Assembly: GCA_026075535.2 (NCBI GenBank)
Contig: AP026544.2
Span: 9,548,001 to 9,612,000, forward strand
Source: Tricholoma matsutake
Taxonomy: Eukaryota; Basidiomycota; Agaricomycetes; Agaricales; Tricholomataceae
Direction: 5' to 3'
DNA length: 64,000 bases
Shown: one piece after another, positions 9,066 to 21,572 of the stretch
Layout of the letters: each line of letters begins with the position of its first letter
How positions within the stretch are numbered: position 1 is the first letter of the stretch
Notes under the pieces: generated by a model
Seen by the model: the letters and a program-made list of their open reading frames with translations, nothing else
Databases searched by the model: none
Told to the model about the DNA's origin: nothing
Made by a program: the position numbers and the translations under genes

Positions 9066-10061
9066 TACTTGGAACCAGCACAAAAGTGGTTCTCAAGGAG
9101 AACCAGTGACAAAGAACCCCGATATCTCGATGAAGAGGATTTTAGATCCTTTGATAAAGAAGAAACCCCAAAACGAGATCCATTCTCCCTATCTGACGAC
9201 AATGCCAACATGTCTACCGAACCCACCGCACTGACCAAGGAGATCAGAATACGAACCCCCTCCGACTTCACAGGGGACCAAACTAGAACTGTGAAGTTCT
9301 TACAAGAAGTGAAACTCTATTTGAGAGTGAACCATGGAATCTATGACACCAACGAGAAGAAGATCGTCTTTGCATTGTCCTTCATGAATGGAGGAACCGC
9401 TGCGCCCTGGGCACAGACTTGGGCAGAGAAGGAAGACCTAGGAACCTGGTCTACCTTTGAAGCGACGCTCAAGACAGTGTTCATGCCAATTGACGAAGCT
9501 GGCAGAGCCAGGACAGAGATGAAAACATTGAAGCAGGGACAGGACCTGGAGGACTACATAGTGCAATTCCAAATCCTGCGAGAGAAGGCGGGAATCAACG
9601 ATGACACTGCCCTCATCAAACTCTTCATGGATGGACTGAACCCCAAGCTCCTTGAAAGAGTTTTCAATATGGAAACGATCCCAACAACCTTGGAAGGAAT
9701 GATCAATGCCACCTCCAAGTATGATGGACAGTGGAGGAGAGCAAAAGCCATAACAGGAAAGCTGCAGGAGGCTTTGACAAGGAAGCTACCGAGCTCTAGA
9801 GCAAAGGAGACCCCACTTGAAATCAACCGACTCTCCTATCAGGAGAGGATCGAACACATGAAGAAAGGGCTGTGCTTTGTGTGCCACCAGCCCGGACACA
9901 GAGCAACCAAACACAAGAAAGGGGAAAAGAGGACCGAGGACCAGCCATCCCCAAAGAATAAAGGAAAAGAAGCCTACTCAAGGATCCGAGCAATCATAGG
10001 AGAACTAGATGAAGAAGAAAAGAAAGAAGCTCTCACCGCAATTGAGGATGAGGGTTTTTAA
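9066..10061 (+). pseudogene. gag: Gag polyprotein, copy B
   Basis: The frame is open from 9066 to TAA at 10059-10061 and encodes a Retrotrans_gag-type capsid (motifs such as GQDLEDYIVQF and LFMDGLNP). A zinc-knuckle variant C-x2-C-x4-H-x4-H follows at about 9870-9914, then a basic tail. The first in-frame ATG is at 9210. Upstream coding-like sequence continues through a TGA at 9063-9065, which may be a former CGA codon, so the true N-terminus may have been lost. Gag forms the virus-like particle in the cytoplasm and binds element RNA. Confidence 0.85.
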
Positions 10062-10078
10062 AGAGGTGGCCTGCCTCA

Positions 10079-11618
10079 ATGCCAGGTACCACCGAACTTT
10101 CTGTCTGCTCTGTACTACTAGCCACTTTGAAAAATCAATCTATGCATTTACATGTCAAAGTGGCAGGGACAGGCAGAGGAAAAGACATCAAAACCGAAGC
10201 CCTACTCGACTCAGGAGCGGAGGGATATTCATGAGCCATGAATTCGCAGAAAGCAGTGGATTCGAATTGCACCCCCTGGAGAAGATAATCAGAGTCAAGA
10301 ACATGGATGGAACCCCGAACAAGAAGGGGGAAATCTCCCACTATGCCAGAGGACTCTTAACGATCAACGGAAGGACTTTCCCAATGACATTCCTCATTGC
10401 AGGATTGGGAAGCGAATCAATCATCCTAGGTCTACCATGGCTCAGAAGAATCAACCCAGTGATCGACTGAAGATCGGAACCTTCCAGTTCAGAACAAAGG
10501 ACGAGACTTACCCAGAGTTCTCATATGGGAAAGGAAGAACCGTTATCGGAAGGGTGCAAACTGAGAAACCCAATGAAGGGTACCTATCATGGTGCCAGAG
10601 GGGAACCGAAAAGAAGAAGGACCCCTTTGACATGACGAAAGAAGAGCAACAGGCATGGTGCCAAAAGATTGTCACCAAAGGACAAGAAAAGCTCACCCTC
10701 AAGAAGAAGACTGCTGAGGAAGAACGAGCACGATGGAAAAGGGTGGCCACCAGAGAGCTGGAGAAACTGGCCGCCAGGAAAGAAGAAGGATGACTGGCAG
10801 TAGCCCAAATAGTCGCAAAAGAGAGGGAAAAAGCAGCCCTGAAAAGCAAGAAAGAAGAGCTGGCAAAAGAAGAGCACCAAGAGCTATGCCGAAGAGTTGT
10901 CGCCAAGGCAAAACTGATGGGAGGAGTCCTCCATGAAGAACCAAGAAGAAGCAAGATTCCCATCGAGACGAGAAAAGCGATGATCGAAGAAATCGATGAT
11001 GAAGAGATCACGATCACGACTCTTCAAGATGTGGAGCCCATTGGGCCACAGGACGAAGAAGACACTGGGAAGGAAAACCCAGCACTGGCAAACCACGAAC
11101 AGGCAATGGAACAGGCAACAGAATGGACACCCAAACAAGAAATCACAGACGATGAACTACTGATCACCTACATTCGAGGAGAACCCATCACTGGAATATT
11201 TGAACCAGCTAAGACGCCACTGACAGAGGAGTACAATGAGCCAAAAGACGGATACTCCCAGAAGACAAGAACAATCTCTCAAATCGTGAAGGCAAAAGGA
11301 TCACTGCGATATGCATACGGACAGAATATCTGGATTAGGGCAAAGACATCGGTCTCACAACAACTGACACATAAGAAGGAAGGAGACCCCGAACAGAAGA
11401 CCCTAGACGAACTACTCCCAGAACTGTATAAGGAGTACCGACGGATATTCGAAAAGGAAGCATCGGAAAGATTCCCAGACTCAAGACCCTGGGATCATGT
11501 GATCAAACTTAAACCAGATTTTATGGCAAAGGACTGCAGGGTTTACCCATTATCGCCGGCAGAACAGAGGAAACTCGATGAGTTTCTCAATGAAAGCCTG
11601 AAGAAAGGATACATCTGA
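10079..11618 (+). pseudogene. pol: Aspartic protease and linker region of Pol, frameshifted, copy B
   Basis: The protease ATG at 10079 corresponds to 381 in copy A. The active-site LLDSGA is intact, but one base is missing just after it (near 10217), and a second is lost near 10468. The frame then stays the same as the rest of Pol, with TGA at 10791-10793 and 11616-11618. At the latter place copy A has CGA. The 10500-11150 part is a Lys/Glu-rich predicted coiled linker like that of copy A. Confidence 0.85.
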
Positions 11619-14303
11619 CCATCAAAATCACCCATGGCATCGCCATTCTTCTTCATTGCGAAGAAGGACTTGGACGCGCTACGGCCCTGCCAAGATTACA
11701 GGTACTTGAACAATGGAACGATCAAGAACACCTACCCATTGCCACTGGTAGGGGATCTGTTGGACAAGCTGAGAGGGGTGAAATGGTTTACAAAACTGGA
11801 CATTCGATGGGGGTATCACAACGTCAGAATCAAGGACAGAGATCAATGGAAGGCAGCCTTCAAAATGAACCAAGGGCTGTTTGAACCAACGGTGATGTTC
11901 TTTGGATTATGCAACTCACCAGCGACCTTCCAAGCAATGATGAACGAGATATTCCATGACATGATCGGAGAAGGATGGCTCATGATTTATATGGATGACA
12001 TCCTGATATTCTCCAAGGATCAGAACAAACACCAGGAAAGGACAAAGAGAGTACTGCAAAGACTGGCAGAAAATGACTTATACCTGAAGCCGGAGAAATG
12101 CAAGTTCGACGTCCATGAAGTGGAATTCTTGGGTCTAATCATCCGACCCAATGAAATTGCCAGGGACAACACAAAACTGGCAGGTATACAGGATTGGCCT
12201 ATCCCAACTAACGTAAAGGCAGTCAGATCCTTCCTGGGATTTGGGAATTTCTACAGGAAATTCATTGGACATTTCGCAGAGACAAGCAGACCACTTAATG
12301 AACTGACAAAGAAGGACAAGACGTTCAACTGGACAACAGAATGCGAACAAGCCTTTCAATTGCTGAAAAGGAAATTCGCAGAAGCACCAGTACTGCTGAT
12401 GCCAGACCCAACAAAGCCATTCATGATCGAATCAGACACCTCAAAACATGTGACAGGAGGAGTGCTGAGACAAAGGGACACGAATGGGGACTGGCACCCA
12501 TGTGGATACATATTGCATGCGCTAACACCAATGGAATGGAACTACGAGATTTACGACAGGGAGCTACTAGCGATAATACAATCGCTAGAAACCTGGAGAC
12601 ACTACCTCATGGGTTCAGAACACCCAGTGGTAATCCTGTCAGATCACAAGAACTTGATGTACTTCCAAACAGCACAGAAACTGAACAGACAACAGGCAAG
12701 ATGGAGCTTATTCCTATCGGAATTCAACTTGCAAATCGTCCATGTGCCTGGATCACAGATGGTACAGAGCAATGCGTTATCACGGAGAGCAGATCATGTA
12801 CCAGAAGAAGACAACAATAATGAAGACATCACAATGCTGCCAGAAACAGTATTTGTGAAATTCATTGACACCGAAATGCATGACTTACTTGCAGGGAGCA
12901 TCATGAAAGACAACCTGGTGAAAAGCGCAATTGAGGCGCTCAAGACCAAAGGAACACCACCGATAAGATTGGCATTAGAAGACTGGAAGATAGAAGACAG
13001 CCTTCTATTCTTCCAAGACAGATGCTACGTCCCCGACAATGGAGAACTACGGAAAAAGCTGGTGCGAAAATACCATGAGGGGGTAACCAGCAGACATCCG
13101 GGACAGTGGCAGACAACAGAAATGGTTAGGAGAGACTACTGGTGGCCAGGAATGATGACATACATCAAAAACTACGTCGCTGGATGCGCAACATGCCAGC
13201 AAATGAAGGTCAACACCCACCCGACGACACCGCCTCTACAACCAATTAAATCCGAAGTGACAAGACCATTCGCGATGGTGACGACAGATTTCATAACCGA
13301 CCTACCAGAGTCCGATGGTTATGATGCACTCATGGTCGTGGTAGACCATGGGCTTACAAAGGGGGTAATTTTTATCCCTTGCAGGAAAACTGTGGATGCA
13401 TTGGGAGTGGCCACCCTCTATCTAGACAATGTCTACAAACGATTCAGCCTCCCAGACAAGATCATCTCTGACAGAGATCCCAGATTCGCCTCACAGCTGT
13501 TCCAAGAGCTAGGAAGGCTGCTCGGAATCAAGCTGGCAATGAGCACAGTGTACCACCCCCAGACCAATGGGGAGACAGAATGGGTGAACCAGGAAGTGGA
13601 AGTATACCTACGGATCTTCTGCTTGAACAACCAGGAGAATTGGAAGCACCTCCTCCCAACCACGGAGTTCACACACAACCAGAGGACACACTCCGTACAG
13701 AAGAACTCCCCGTTCTACCTCATGATGGGCTATGAGCCCAAGGCGATCCCACTCCCCTACCTGAAGACGAACATACCGGCCATAGAAAAACAAATAGTTG
13801 CACTGCAACGAGCCCGAGACAAAGTGAAGGCAACTCACGAGTTGGCCAGACAAATGATGGCGGAAAGAACAACAAAGCACTTCACCCCGTTCAAAGAAGG
13901 GGACAGAGTGTGGCTAGAAGCGAAGAACCTCAGAACAATGCACCAAACAAAGAAACTCGCACCGAAAAGAGAAGGACTGTTCTCTATTGAGAAGGTCCTG
14001 AGCCCACTCTCCTATCGACTGAAGTTACCAGAACAGTGGAAAATACACCCGGTATTCCATGCGGCACTTCTTTCCCCATACAAAGAAACCGAGACACATG
14101 GACCGAACTTCCCAGAACCACTGCCCGACCTGATAGGAGGCGAATCGGAGTATGAAGTGGAAGCGATCATTGGACATAAAAAGAAAGGAAGGACCATGCA
14201 CTTCTTAGTGAAGTGGGTCAGATACCTGACCTCGGAGAACTCATGGGAGCCCGAGGGAAACCTGAAACATGCCAAGACAATCCTAGGGGCATATAAACAG
14301 TGA
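11619..14303 (+). pseudogene. pol: RT, RNase H, integrase and chromodomain of Pol, copy B
   Basis: This is an uninterrupted frame after the TGA at 11616; the first ATG is at 11634 (889 aa). Counting from that Met, RT has TKLDI with Asp56 and YMDD at 119-122. RNase H follows with an Asp, Glu, Asp set ([17 protein letters not shown]). The integrase zinc region has GCATCQQ and the core has TTDF, SDRDPRF and NGETEW for the D,D,E triad. A chromodomain (YEVEAIIGHKKKGR...FLVKW) ends the protein. It copies RNA to cDNA and integrates it. The part is well preserved, but it is cut off from Gag-protease by upstream stops and frameshifts. Confidence 0.93.
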
Positions 14304-14366
14304 CGACAGCTGTAGAACCCCCAAGACCAAGACACCCACCAAACAAACCACAAAAGAGACCACAGA

Positions 14367-14882
14367 ATGCTCACCATCCCATCGACACTACACCTACCAC
14401 AAACCCCAGCAAGGACTGGGCAAACGGTCATTGACCAACGACCACTGACAAACATACTCCCTGGCAGACCCGCATGGATATCCCCACATGGGATTCTCTT
14501 CTGGATTACAAGGGATGATTGGATAAGAAGGATGACCTCAACCTGTCCGAAATGCTGTCTCTTTGCCTGGAGAAGCACAAAAGCAGATTACCATTGGGTG
14601 AGAGCACAGTATGAAGAGTGGTGCTTCGAAGGAGAACTAGATGAGGAGGACTACTTCCCAGAGGACTTCTACATTGATCGAGAAGGACTCGCCCCCAGCA
14701 GAAGACCGCTATCAGGGGTAAGTGTGCCCCTGTGGAGAGACCTGCAGTGGAATACCCACTATGATGATGAGAGCGGATATAGCCTGGCGAAGAGGCTCCT
14801 GCTCGGAGAACATGGAGAGTTGGGGACACTACTGCGCTCCAACCGATTCCCTCAAACCCCACGACCCCACCCCACCTCCTGA
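14367..14882 (+). CDS. Third ORF between pol and the 3' LTR, copy B (unidentified)
   Basis: A 171-aa frame starts 63 bases after the pol stop and ends 60 bases before the LTR. It has a short STCPKCC motif, a strongly acidic stretch (FEGELDEEDYFPEDF) and a proline-rich end. I do not recognise it, and it does not resemble the zinc-knuckle ORF in the same place in copy A. It may be an accessory protein or chance-open non-coding sequence. Confidence 0.45.
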   Translation: MLTIPSTLHLPQTPARTGQTVIDQRPLTNILPGRPAWISPHGILFWITRDDWIRRMTSTCPKCCLFAWRSTKADYHWVRAQYEEWCFEGELDEEDYFPEDFYIDREGLAPSRRPLSGVSVPLWRDLQWNTHYDDESGYSLAKRLLLGEHGELGTLLRSNRFPQTPRPHPTS

Positions 14883-14925
14883 CTAGAGAGGAGAAAGAGA
14901 TTTTGATTGAAGTCAGTGACTTCGA

Positions 14926-14942
14926 AGATAGAGAGAGGGTGA
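14926..14942 (+). promoter_or_regulatory. Polypurine tract of copy B
   Basis: AGATAGAGAGAGGGTGA directly precedes the 3' LTR, where the RNase H-resistant primer for plus-strand DNA is expected. Copy A has a matching tract before its LTR. Confidence 0.7.
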
Positions 14943-15673
14943 TGTTACAATTTGTTATCTGGACCCGCAAGACTGGGAACTTCATTTTTCCCCTTTCTGA
15001 CACAACACGACTCACTTCCGATGGAGACACCCCCTGACCTGACTCCTGTCGATCGACATGCTGCACCACAGTATTCCATGATGTCGGACTCCGTGATGTC
15101 GGACTCTGTGATGTCGGACTCCTTGACATCGGACCCTTGATATCGGATCCATGACATTGGACACCTCATGCTTGGCATGAGGGTTATTTGCTATTGTTCT
15201 TCAACATGCTGCGCCGCAGCACTCCGTGACATCAGACGCCTCATGCTAGGCATGAGGCTTACTGTTCTATTGTTCCTTCTATATTTACTTGACAAGGATC
15301 TCGTATTCTGATTGGACAATAGACATTCTCTGAACCATATATAAGCTACAGTAATACTGCTTGTATTCCTTAGCTTGACCTAATTCAAACAACGGTCTTA
15401 AACTCAACCAGAACACTCAACAGCTTAGGAAGCCCCTAGCTGTGATAACATCGAACTCGACAGTTGGAAAGCCTCCAACTGTGATATACAAACCTACGGT
15501 CTGCTCAGAAAGCCTCTGAGTATGGACAGCCGTGATGACTTGAGGAAGTACCCAAGTGAAGGCAGGAAGCCCAATATGCTAGGAGAGCCTCCTAGTGCAA
15601 TACAAGACAGTTGGAAAGCCTCCAACTGCAACACACAAAGCCCAGGCTGAGTTAAGGACCTATAGTCTTAACA
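14943..15673 (+). repeat. 3' LTR of chromovirus copy B, with hairpin array
   Basis: 731 bp, starting TGTTACA and ending TCTTAACA. It carries the same TATA region (about 15338) and the same six hairpins at about 15420-15630 as the 5' LTR. Several sites read TG in one LTR and CA in the other. Confidence 0.95.
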
Positions 15674-17304
15674 TTAACCTTCGTTCCTACTTCCATGCAA
15701 CAAAGATAATTTGATGCTGTCTTTTAGTAAACCTAAGTCTAGTGTGGGCTGCCAAACTCGGCATCCTTCCAGGAGGAGGGGATAGCCACCAGGCCATCAC
15801 CACCATCCGATGAAAAGGACAAGGACAGAACAAGTGGGTACCATGACACAAGAAACACTGCCACCCCTTGCCCCCTGCTGTCTCACTGTGAGCAGGACAG
15901 GGGTTGTCTCTTTTTAGTATTGAGACAGCATGACCATACAGTGAAGCCTTATGCTATGCTCTGACAACAACAACAAACAGCACACTACCCACCTCACAAG
16001 CAACTGCTTATGAGGTGGATTGCAGGTGGAATGACAGCAGTGACAAGGCTGCCATGATAATCGTGGGTGAATGGAAGAAGTGATGTGGAGCAGAAATGAT
16101 TGGGGGTGATGGGGAACACTTGGGAAGTAGTGAAAAAGGGTGTTGAGTGGGGTCCCTGGGGGAGTGGTGGTGGGGTAAACAGGAACAACAGGAGCATGGG
16201 AACGATGGGAGCAGGGATGAAACTGTAGTCAACTATGCACTTCACTGTATTTGCATAGTAGCTTATGTATTTATTATTCTTATTTTTTTGCTTAAGTTTC
16301 CTTATTAACATGGCTAGGCAGCCCTGTAAGAGCAGATACCTGCCTGAAAGCAGTTCAAGTAGTGGAATAAGGGGAAATTAAGGGAAATTTGCTTAATTCA
16401 GGAAACAACCATACTTATTCTAAAGAGAATTTCCTTCACAGTCATTTCCTTAATCTTGCTTAATTTCCACTTTAAGTGCAATAAGGAGACATTAAGCATA
16501 CATCAGAGAAATGGATCATAGCTAAGCGAGTTAGCTGAGTGATCTGTACCAGTCTGTACCAGTCTGTACCAGTAGATACCAACACCCAATTTACTTATGT
16601 AATAAGTCAGTGTTGGATTTTCCTGATGAAATATCTTGGCAGTGAAACAATGCACTGTTGAATGGAGAGCAGGGGTTAATAGAAGAGTGTTTTGCATAGG
16701 AATAAATTTGACTGCAGGGAATCCATGCAGAAATGAGTAAGTAATGTCCAAAACAATGTATATGCATTAGTTGATCTGAGGCACATCCAATCATACTCCT
16801 GATCACACCACTGATAAGCACTGTCCTGAGTATCTTGTCCTCATTCCTCCACATATCAACATTGGTCCTCTTGCAGCCTATGGAATTAACTTCCCTCTAT
16901 TCACTTCTGCTTTCCAATTAGAAGTGCATTGAGACACTGGTGAGTTATCTTCATATTATTGCCTTTTTGGGACTACTTGGTTGAACTCTTGTGCATCTTA
17001 TGGCCTCACCTCCTATCTGGATGGTCTACAACTCCAGGGAATATGTATTGATACAAGACTCTACAATTATCTCTGCACTACATTGAGATATAGCCTAAGT
17101 CCTATAGGCCCCAGGTGAGTGACTACATCCCAACTCAATATATTGACCATCTGCCTCTCTTTTATAGACTCATGAACTGTTCAAAGGTGGTAAATTTACT
17201 TGTACTACATCAGTATGCCTGTATATAAGGCCACTAGTGAGTTCCATGAGCTGGCATGGAGTAACAAGGAGGTCAGGTGAGTATGTAAAGTTCCTACTTT
17301 GTAA
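15674..17304. other. Spacer between copy B and the copia element
   Basis: It starts with the right TTAAC duplication (15674-15678). A palindrome of the CTGCTT/GAGCA family (CACCTCACAAGCA-AC-TGCTTATGAGGTGG, 15990-16018) lies within it. A short tandem TGTACCAGTC repeat is at about 16546-16575. I see no gene; minus-strand frames at 15994-16311 and 16503-16854 have no recognisable features. Confidence 0.6.
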
Positions 17305-17309
17305 GATGA
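17305..17309. repeat. Target-site duplication of the copia element, left
   Basis: GATGA precedes the LTR here and follows the other LTR at 23007-23011. Confidence 0.9.
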
Positions 17310-17583
17310 TGTTGGAGCAGACTATATATGCTGCACAGTGGAAGAGACAACATGTTCCTTACAACCTACCTGGGGTTTACTTAGACTTACAGCTAGGGTT
17401 AGCAGAGGTAAGAACACTGTATTCCTACTACGGTACAGGTTCTCCTTATATACATAATAATAAGGATGTCACATGACTCAGGAATGTGTTTACCGCATGT
17501 ATGCGCAGTAAGCGCAGTAACATGCGTATGCTGCATGTATTGCCTCATGTATACAGCATGCATCACTGGGATTAATTTCAACA
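17310..17583 (-). repeat. 3' LTR of the copia element
   Basis: 274 bp, nearly identical to the LTR at 22733-23006, with terminal TGTTG/CAACA inverted bases. The differences noticed are transitions such as TATATATGC for TATATACGC. Confidence 0.95.
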
Positions 17584-17615
17584 CCCCCCCTCAAACTGTA
17601 CAGCGCTCTAAGCAG

Positions 17616-20057
17616 CTAAGTTTGAATCTCGAAAGTAATTCTGAGAGAGTCTCTAAATTTCCTGAATAGGATGGCACCAAGGTTCTTTGTGAACAAGTCA
17701 GCCGGATTGTCACTTCCAGGAATGAAAATGACTGTGACTTTGTCATTTTCTATGCATTCGCAGGTGTAGTGGTAGTGAATGTCTATATGTTTGGTCCTTC
17801 TTTCCTGAACTGGATTTGATCCAATAAAGATGGATCCCTGATTATCAGTGCAGATTGGTATGCACTTCAGTGTATATCCAAGTTCCTGGAATAAGGACTC
17901 TATCCACACTATCTGCCGACAAGTGTCGGAGAGAGCCATATATTCGGCTTCTGTGGATGACAGTGCTACAGTTTTTTGTAAACGGGACTGCCAGCACACA
18001 ATGCCACTCGCCAGAGTAGCAAAGTAACCCGTTGTAGATTGGCGCTTGACAGTGTCAGCTGCCCAATCAGAATCTGTGAAGGCCTGCAGCCCCTCGGATT
18101 TCTCTCCATCATAGACTATACTGTACTTCTGGGTTCCCACCAGATAGTGCATTATGTACATTGCTTTGTCTAGATGTTCTTGGCTAGGATTAGCCAAGAA
18201 TTGCGACATCTTGATTACCGCGTAAGTGATATCAGGTCGCGTTCCGAGCATCAGATACAATAAAGATCCAATCACAGACTGATATTTCGATCTAAGCACC
18301 GTGTTTGGCGTCGCTGTGTTCTCCGATGGTTTGTAGCCAGTCGGGAGCGGAGTGGGGGCAACTTTGGCATTTGTCATCTCGAACCTCTCGAGCACTTTGG
18401 CGAGATATTCTGTTTGATCGAGTTTGACTTTTGTAGCGGTCTGGGTGACGTGCATGCCTAAGAATTCCGTGACTTTTTCAGTACTACGGCACTCCCAATG
18501 CTTCAGGCAAGCATTCTTCTTTTCATCCACAAGTTTCTTGTTCTTGCCCATGAACAAGCCATCGTCAACATAGACTAGCGCAATAATGATGCTGCCTGTC
18601 TTAGGATCCTTGTGTATGAAGATGCCGGCATCGGAGCTGGCACACACAAACCCAATGGTGTGCATAAATGCCTCTAGCTCTTTCCACCATGCTAGTGAAG
18701 CCTGTTTAAGGCCATACAATGCTCGGCGTAAGCGCATTACTTTGCGCTCTTTACCCTCGAGTCTGAAACCCTCGGGTTGATCCATATAGATCTCCTCATC
18801 AAGTTTGCCATATAAAAATGCAGTTTTTACATCTAGACTGGTCATATACATGCCTTCTAGAGACGCAAGGGCAAACATGAGGCGTACGGTCTCGTAGCGG
18901 ACTACGGGTGAGAAAATCTCATCAAAGTCAACGCCTTTGACTTGTGAAAAGCCTTTGGCCACGAGTCTGGCTCGTTTTCTTCCATCCAATTTCACGGAGA
19001 AAACCCATCTATTTTTGATCGTTTTCCGATCATGTGGAAGATCGACGATATCATAGACTTGTCGCTTGCGAAGAGCCTCTAACTCTTCACGACAAGCCTG
19101 TTTCCACTCAAGTTGCTGCTGCTGGGGTAGGCGCGCAATATCGCGAAATTGGTTTGGAACTAGGCTTTTTCCGCTTGATGGTGTGACTGCTTTTGATAAC
19201 AGCCAGCGGATAAGCTCATCTCCACCTTCCTTGGTTATCTTTTTAATATAACCTGCTTCGTCCAGTTCCCCCATTGGGTAATCATGTTCTTGATTATTGG
19301 AATCGGGCACACTCTCGTGGGGTGCCAAACTCGGTCCAGCAACCGGTTCTTGCTGTTGAGGTCGTGGTCGTGTTCGGTTATGATCCGAATCTTGACCCAC
19401 AGACTTCTTCCAATATCGATCACGCGCAATGTCTCTCTCTATGTCAGAGGGGAGTCGCTGTTCTCCATAGGTATTGCCGGGACGGTTTGGGATTTTCCTC
19501 TGCCTGCCTGATCGATGGGGCAATTGCTGCCATTCCTGTTGATCTTCATGTCTTGGATGAAAGTCCTCAGTGTTAACTGGAGGTGGCGGAGGAGGAGCGT
19601 TAGTCGCATCGTCATGTGCCTTTTGCTCGCTTGGTAAATCATCATCATCATCTTCTAATGATGGAGGAAGGGGCAGATTTTGTGGCAGTATAGGGTCATC
19701 GCCATCCGTTCCAGATGAGTGGTCGTCATCTTCTGGTTCTGGAGGTGGAAAATCACCAAGGTCTGTCTTGGCAGGAGTTTTAGCTCTGGGACAGCATGGG
19801 AACATCGTTTCATCAAATAGTGCTGTGGCACCAATGAATATTGCGCCATTTTGTCGCATGAAACGATATGCCTTAATGCCATCTTCTACTCCAAGGTACA
19901 TCATTAACTCCGATCGAGGAGATAATGTTGTTGGACATTTTTCCTTTGGTAGATAGACATAAGCACCGCAACTGAAGACCTTCAGATTGTTTAGATCTGG
20001 GCGGACCTTTGTCAGGTCCTCAAAAGGTGTCAGCCATTTCAGGCGCCTTATTGGGGT
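17616..20057 (-). pseudogene. pol: Copia reverse transcriptase and RNase H
   Basis: This part is in frame with the upstream integrase but after a TGA at 20058-20060 (HLYN-stop-TPIRR; CGA for Arg would fit the copia YNRTP pattern). RT has the copia hallmarks FDEIFSPVVR, SLDVKTAFLYG, ALYGLKQA and the YVDD catalytic box. RNase H has DSDWA, SSTEAEYMAL and the NPVQERRTKHIDI segment. An ATG at 19904 would allow a separate 762-aa product, but this is not expected. The gene ends 33 bases inside the 3' LTR boundary. Confidence 0.93.
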
Positions 20058-21500
20058 TCAGTTGTATAAATGTGTTGCATGTTCTATGCAAAATTCCCAC
20101 CATGATTGTGGTAGACAAGCGGTGAATCGCAAGGTTTGAGACTTTTCCATTATTGTCCTTATGGCGTGCTCTGCACACCCGTTCTGTTGATGAACGTGGG
20201 GTGCAGACATCTCTATTTTGATGCCTAAGTCCTTGAGCTGTTTTTGTAGCTCACGATCCTTGAACTCCCCCCCTGGATCAACACGCCAGCACTTGATTGT
20301 AGCGCCATATTGGGTTTTAGCCATTGCTTGAAATTGTCTAATTGCTGCAGCAGCGTCAGATTTCTTTCTGAGACATTGGACCCAAATATGTGACGTTTTG
20401 TCATCCAGAAATACAATGAAGTATTTATGTTTGTGGTATGATAGTACCGGGAGTTCCTTTAGGTCGGAATGTATTAATTCAAAGGATTTGTCAGCTCGTG
20501 AGTCTGACTCAGGAAAAGATTTTGAGGTCATTTTCCCTTCTGCACACCCTGGACATATAATTTTGTCTTTAGGAATGATTAAATTCTTTGGGAATTTTAT
20601 GGTGCTTTTAGGCATTTTCCCTAGCGCCTCTTTGGATGGGTGTCCAAGTCGCCTATGCCAAGTCAAGTAGTCAGCGACATAAATGGTCGCGACATTAACC
20701 TTTTTGGTGCTCAATATATGAGTCCGAGCCCAATAGATCGTGTCATTCCTCCTTAGAGGGACACAATGCATGATCGGGTTTCCATGCTCGATAAATGAAA
20801 TGTGTGCGGAGGAACCACGCACATCACTTCCGTCTTGTAAAAAGACCCCCATTGACATCAATCGAGTATTAATGTCGGGTATGTAGTAGACGGGGTATAA
20901 CCGCGTTTCACGCGTCTCTGACTTCCCATGACATACTACCTGGTGTTTAATGAAGACTGCTCCTTTTCCTACTATATGAGTAGTACCAGTGGCCGTTTGG
21001 ACCAAGGTAGAGTCCTTTCTTGGTAAAGGTTCGTAAGAAGCAAAATCTTTTATTTCACCAGTGAAGTGTTTTGATGCGCCTGAATCCATGATCCAGTCGG
21101 CACCTTTCTTACAATCTCCCTTTGCACATATAGCACATATATTAAGATCTAAATAATTCCATGATACATTTAATAGCGGTAAAATTTCACATGAAAAGTT
21201 CGCTGTATTCATAGGAATATTAATCTTAGTGCTTGTGGCAGGGAAAAGGACTGACCTGTCATCATATGCCCCTGTATCAAGGGGTTCATCGATGAGCATT
21301 TCATCGACGGCTTTCCACACTTCCTCATCAGACACTGGAGGTTCAGATCTGAGGGAGACGGTATCGTCTTCTACCTCCTCGATCCTAGACTCGGGTTCTG
21401 GTTCTATCCTTCTTCTCTTTCCTTCTTGCACCGTCAGGTGCTCTTCCAGCGGTCGCAGATTTTTCACGCTGCATGGAAGTTGCATTTGCTCGAGGGTGTC
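20058..21500 (-). pseudogene. pol: Copia protease and integrase
   Basis: From the frame open after TGA 21501: a protease active site WIMDSGASKH, then the pre-integrase zinc motif (HRRLGHPS...CPGCAEGK). The integrase core has HSDLKE, WRVDPGGEF and NGCAEHAIRT for the D,D,E triad. The usual DGGGE-like segment reads DPGGE. It ends at the TGA 20058-20060 before RT. No frameshift is present, so only nonsense codons inactivate the protein. Confidence 0.92.
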
Positions 21501-21572
21501 TCAAGCTTGCTGATATTCGGCATAAACCAAATGAGAGGTAGAGGCCGCGCCCGTATATGCCTGTGCAGGCGG

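Larger units (their letters stand above)
8195..15673 (+). mobile_element. Full-length Ty3/gypsy chromovirus copy B
   Basis: This 7479-bp element has two 731-bp LTRs, gag, a frameshifted protease, RT-RNase H-integrase-chromodomain and a further ORF before the 3' LTR. TTAAC duplications on both sides show an unrearranged insertion. The reading frames carry a few TGA codons and two single-base deletions, so the copy is probably not autonomous, but RT and integrase keep all catalytic residues I can see. It sits head-to-tail with copy A. Confidence 0.96.

Noticed and set aside
10009..10470. ORF starting upstream of the copy B protease in another frame
   Set aside because: Its first 70 residues are out of frame with the homologous copy A protein; it becomes protease only after the single-base deletion near 10217.
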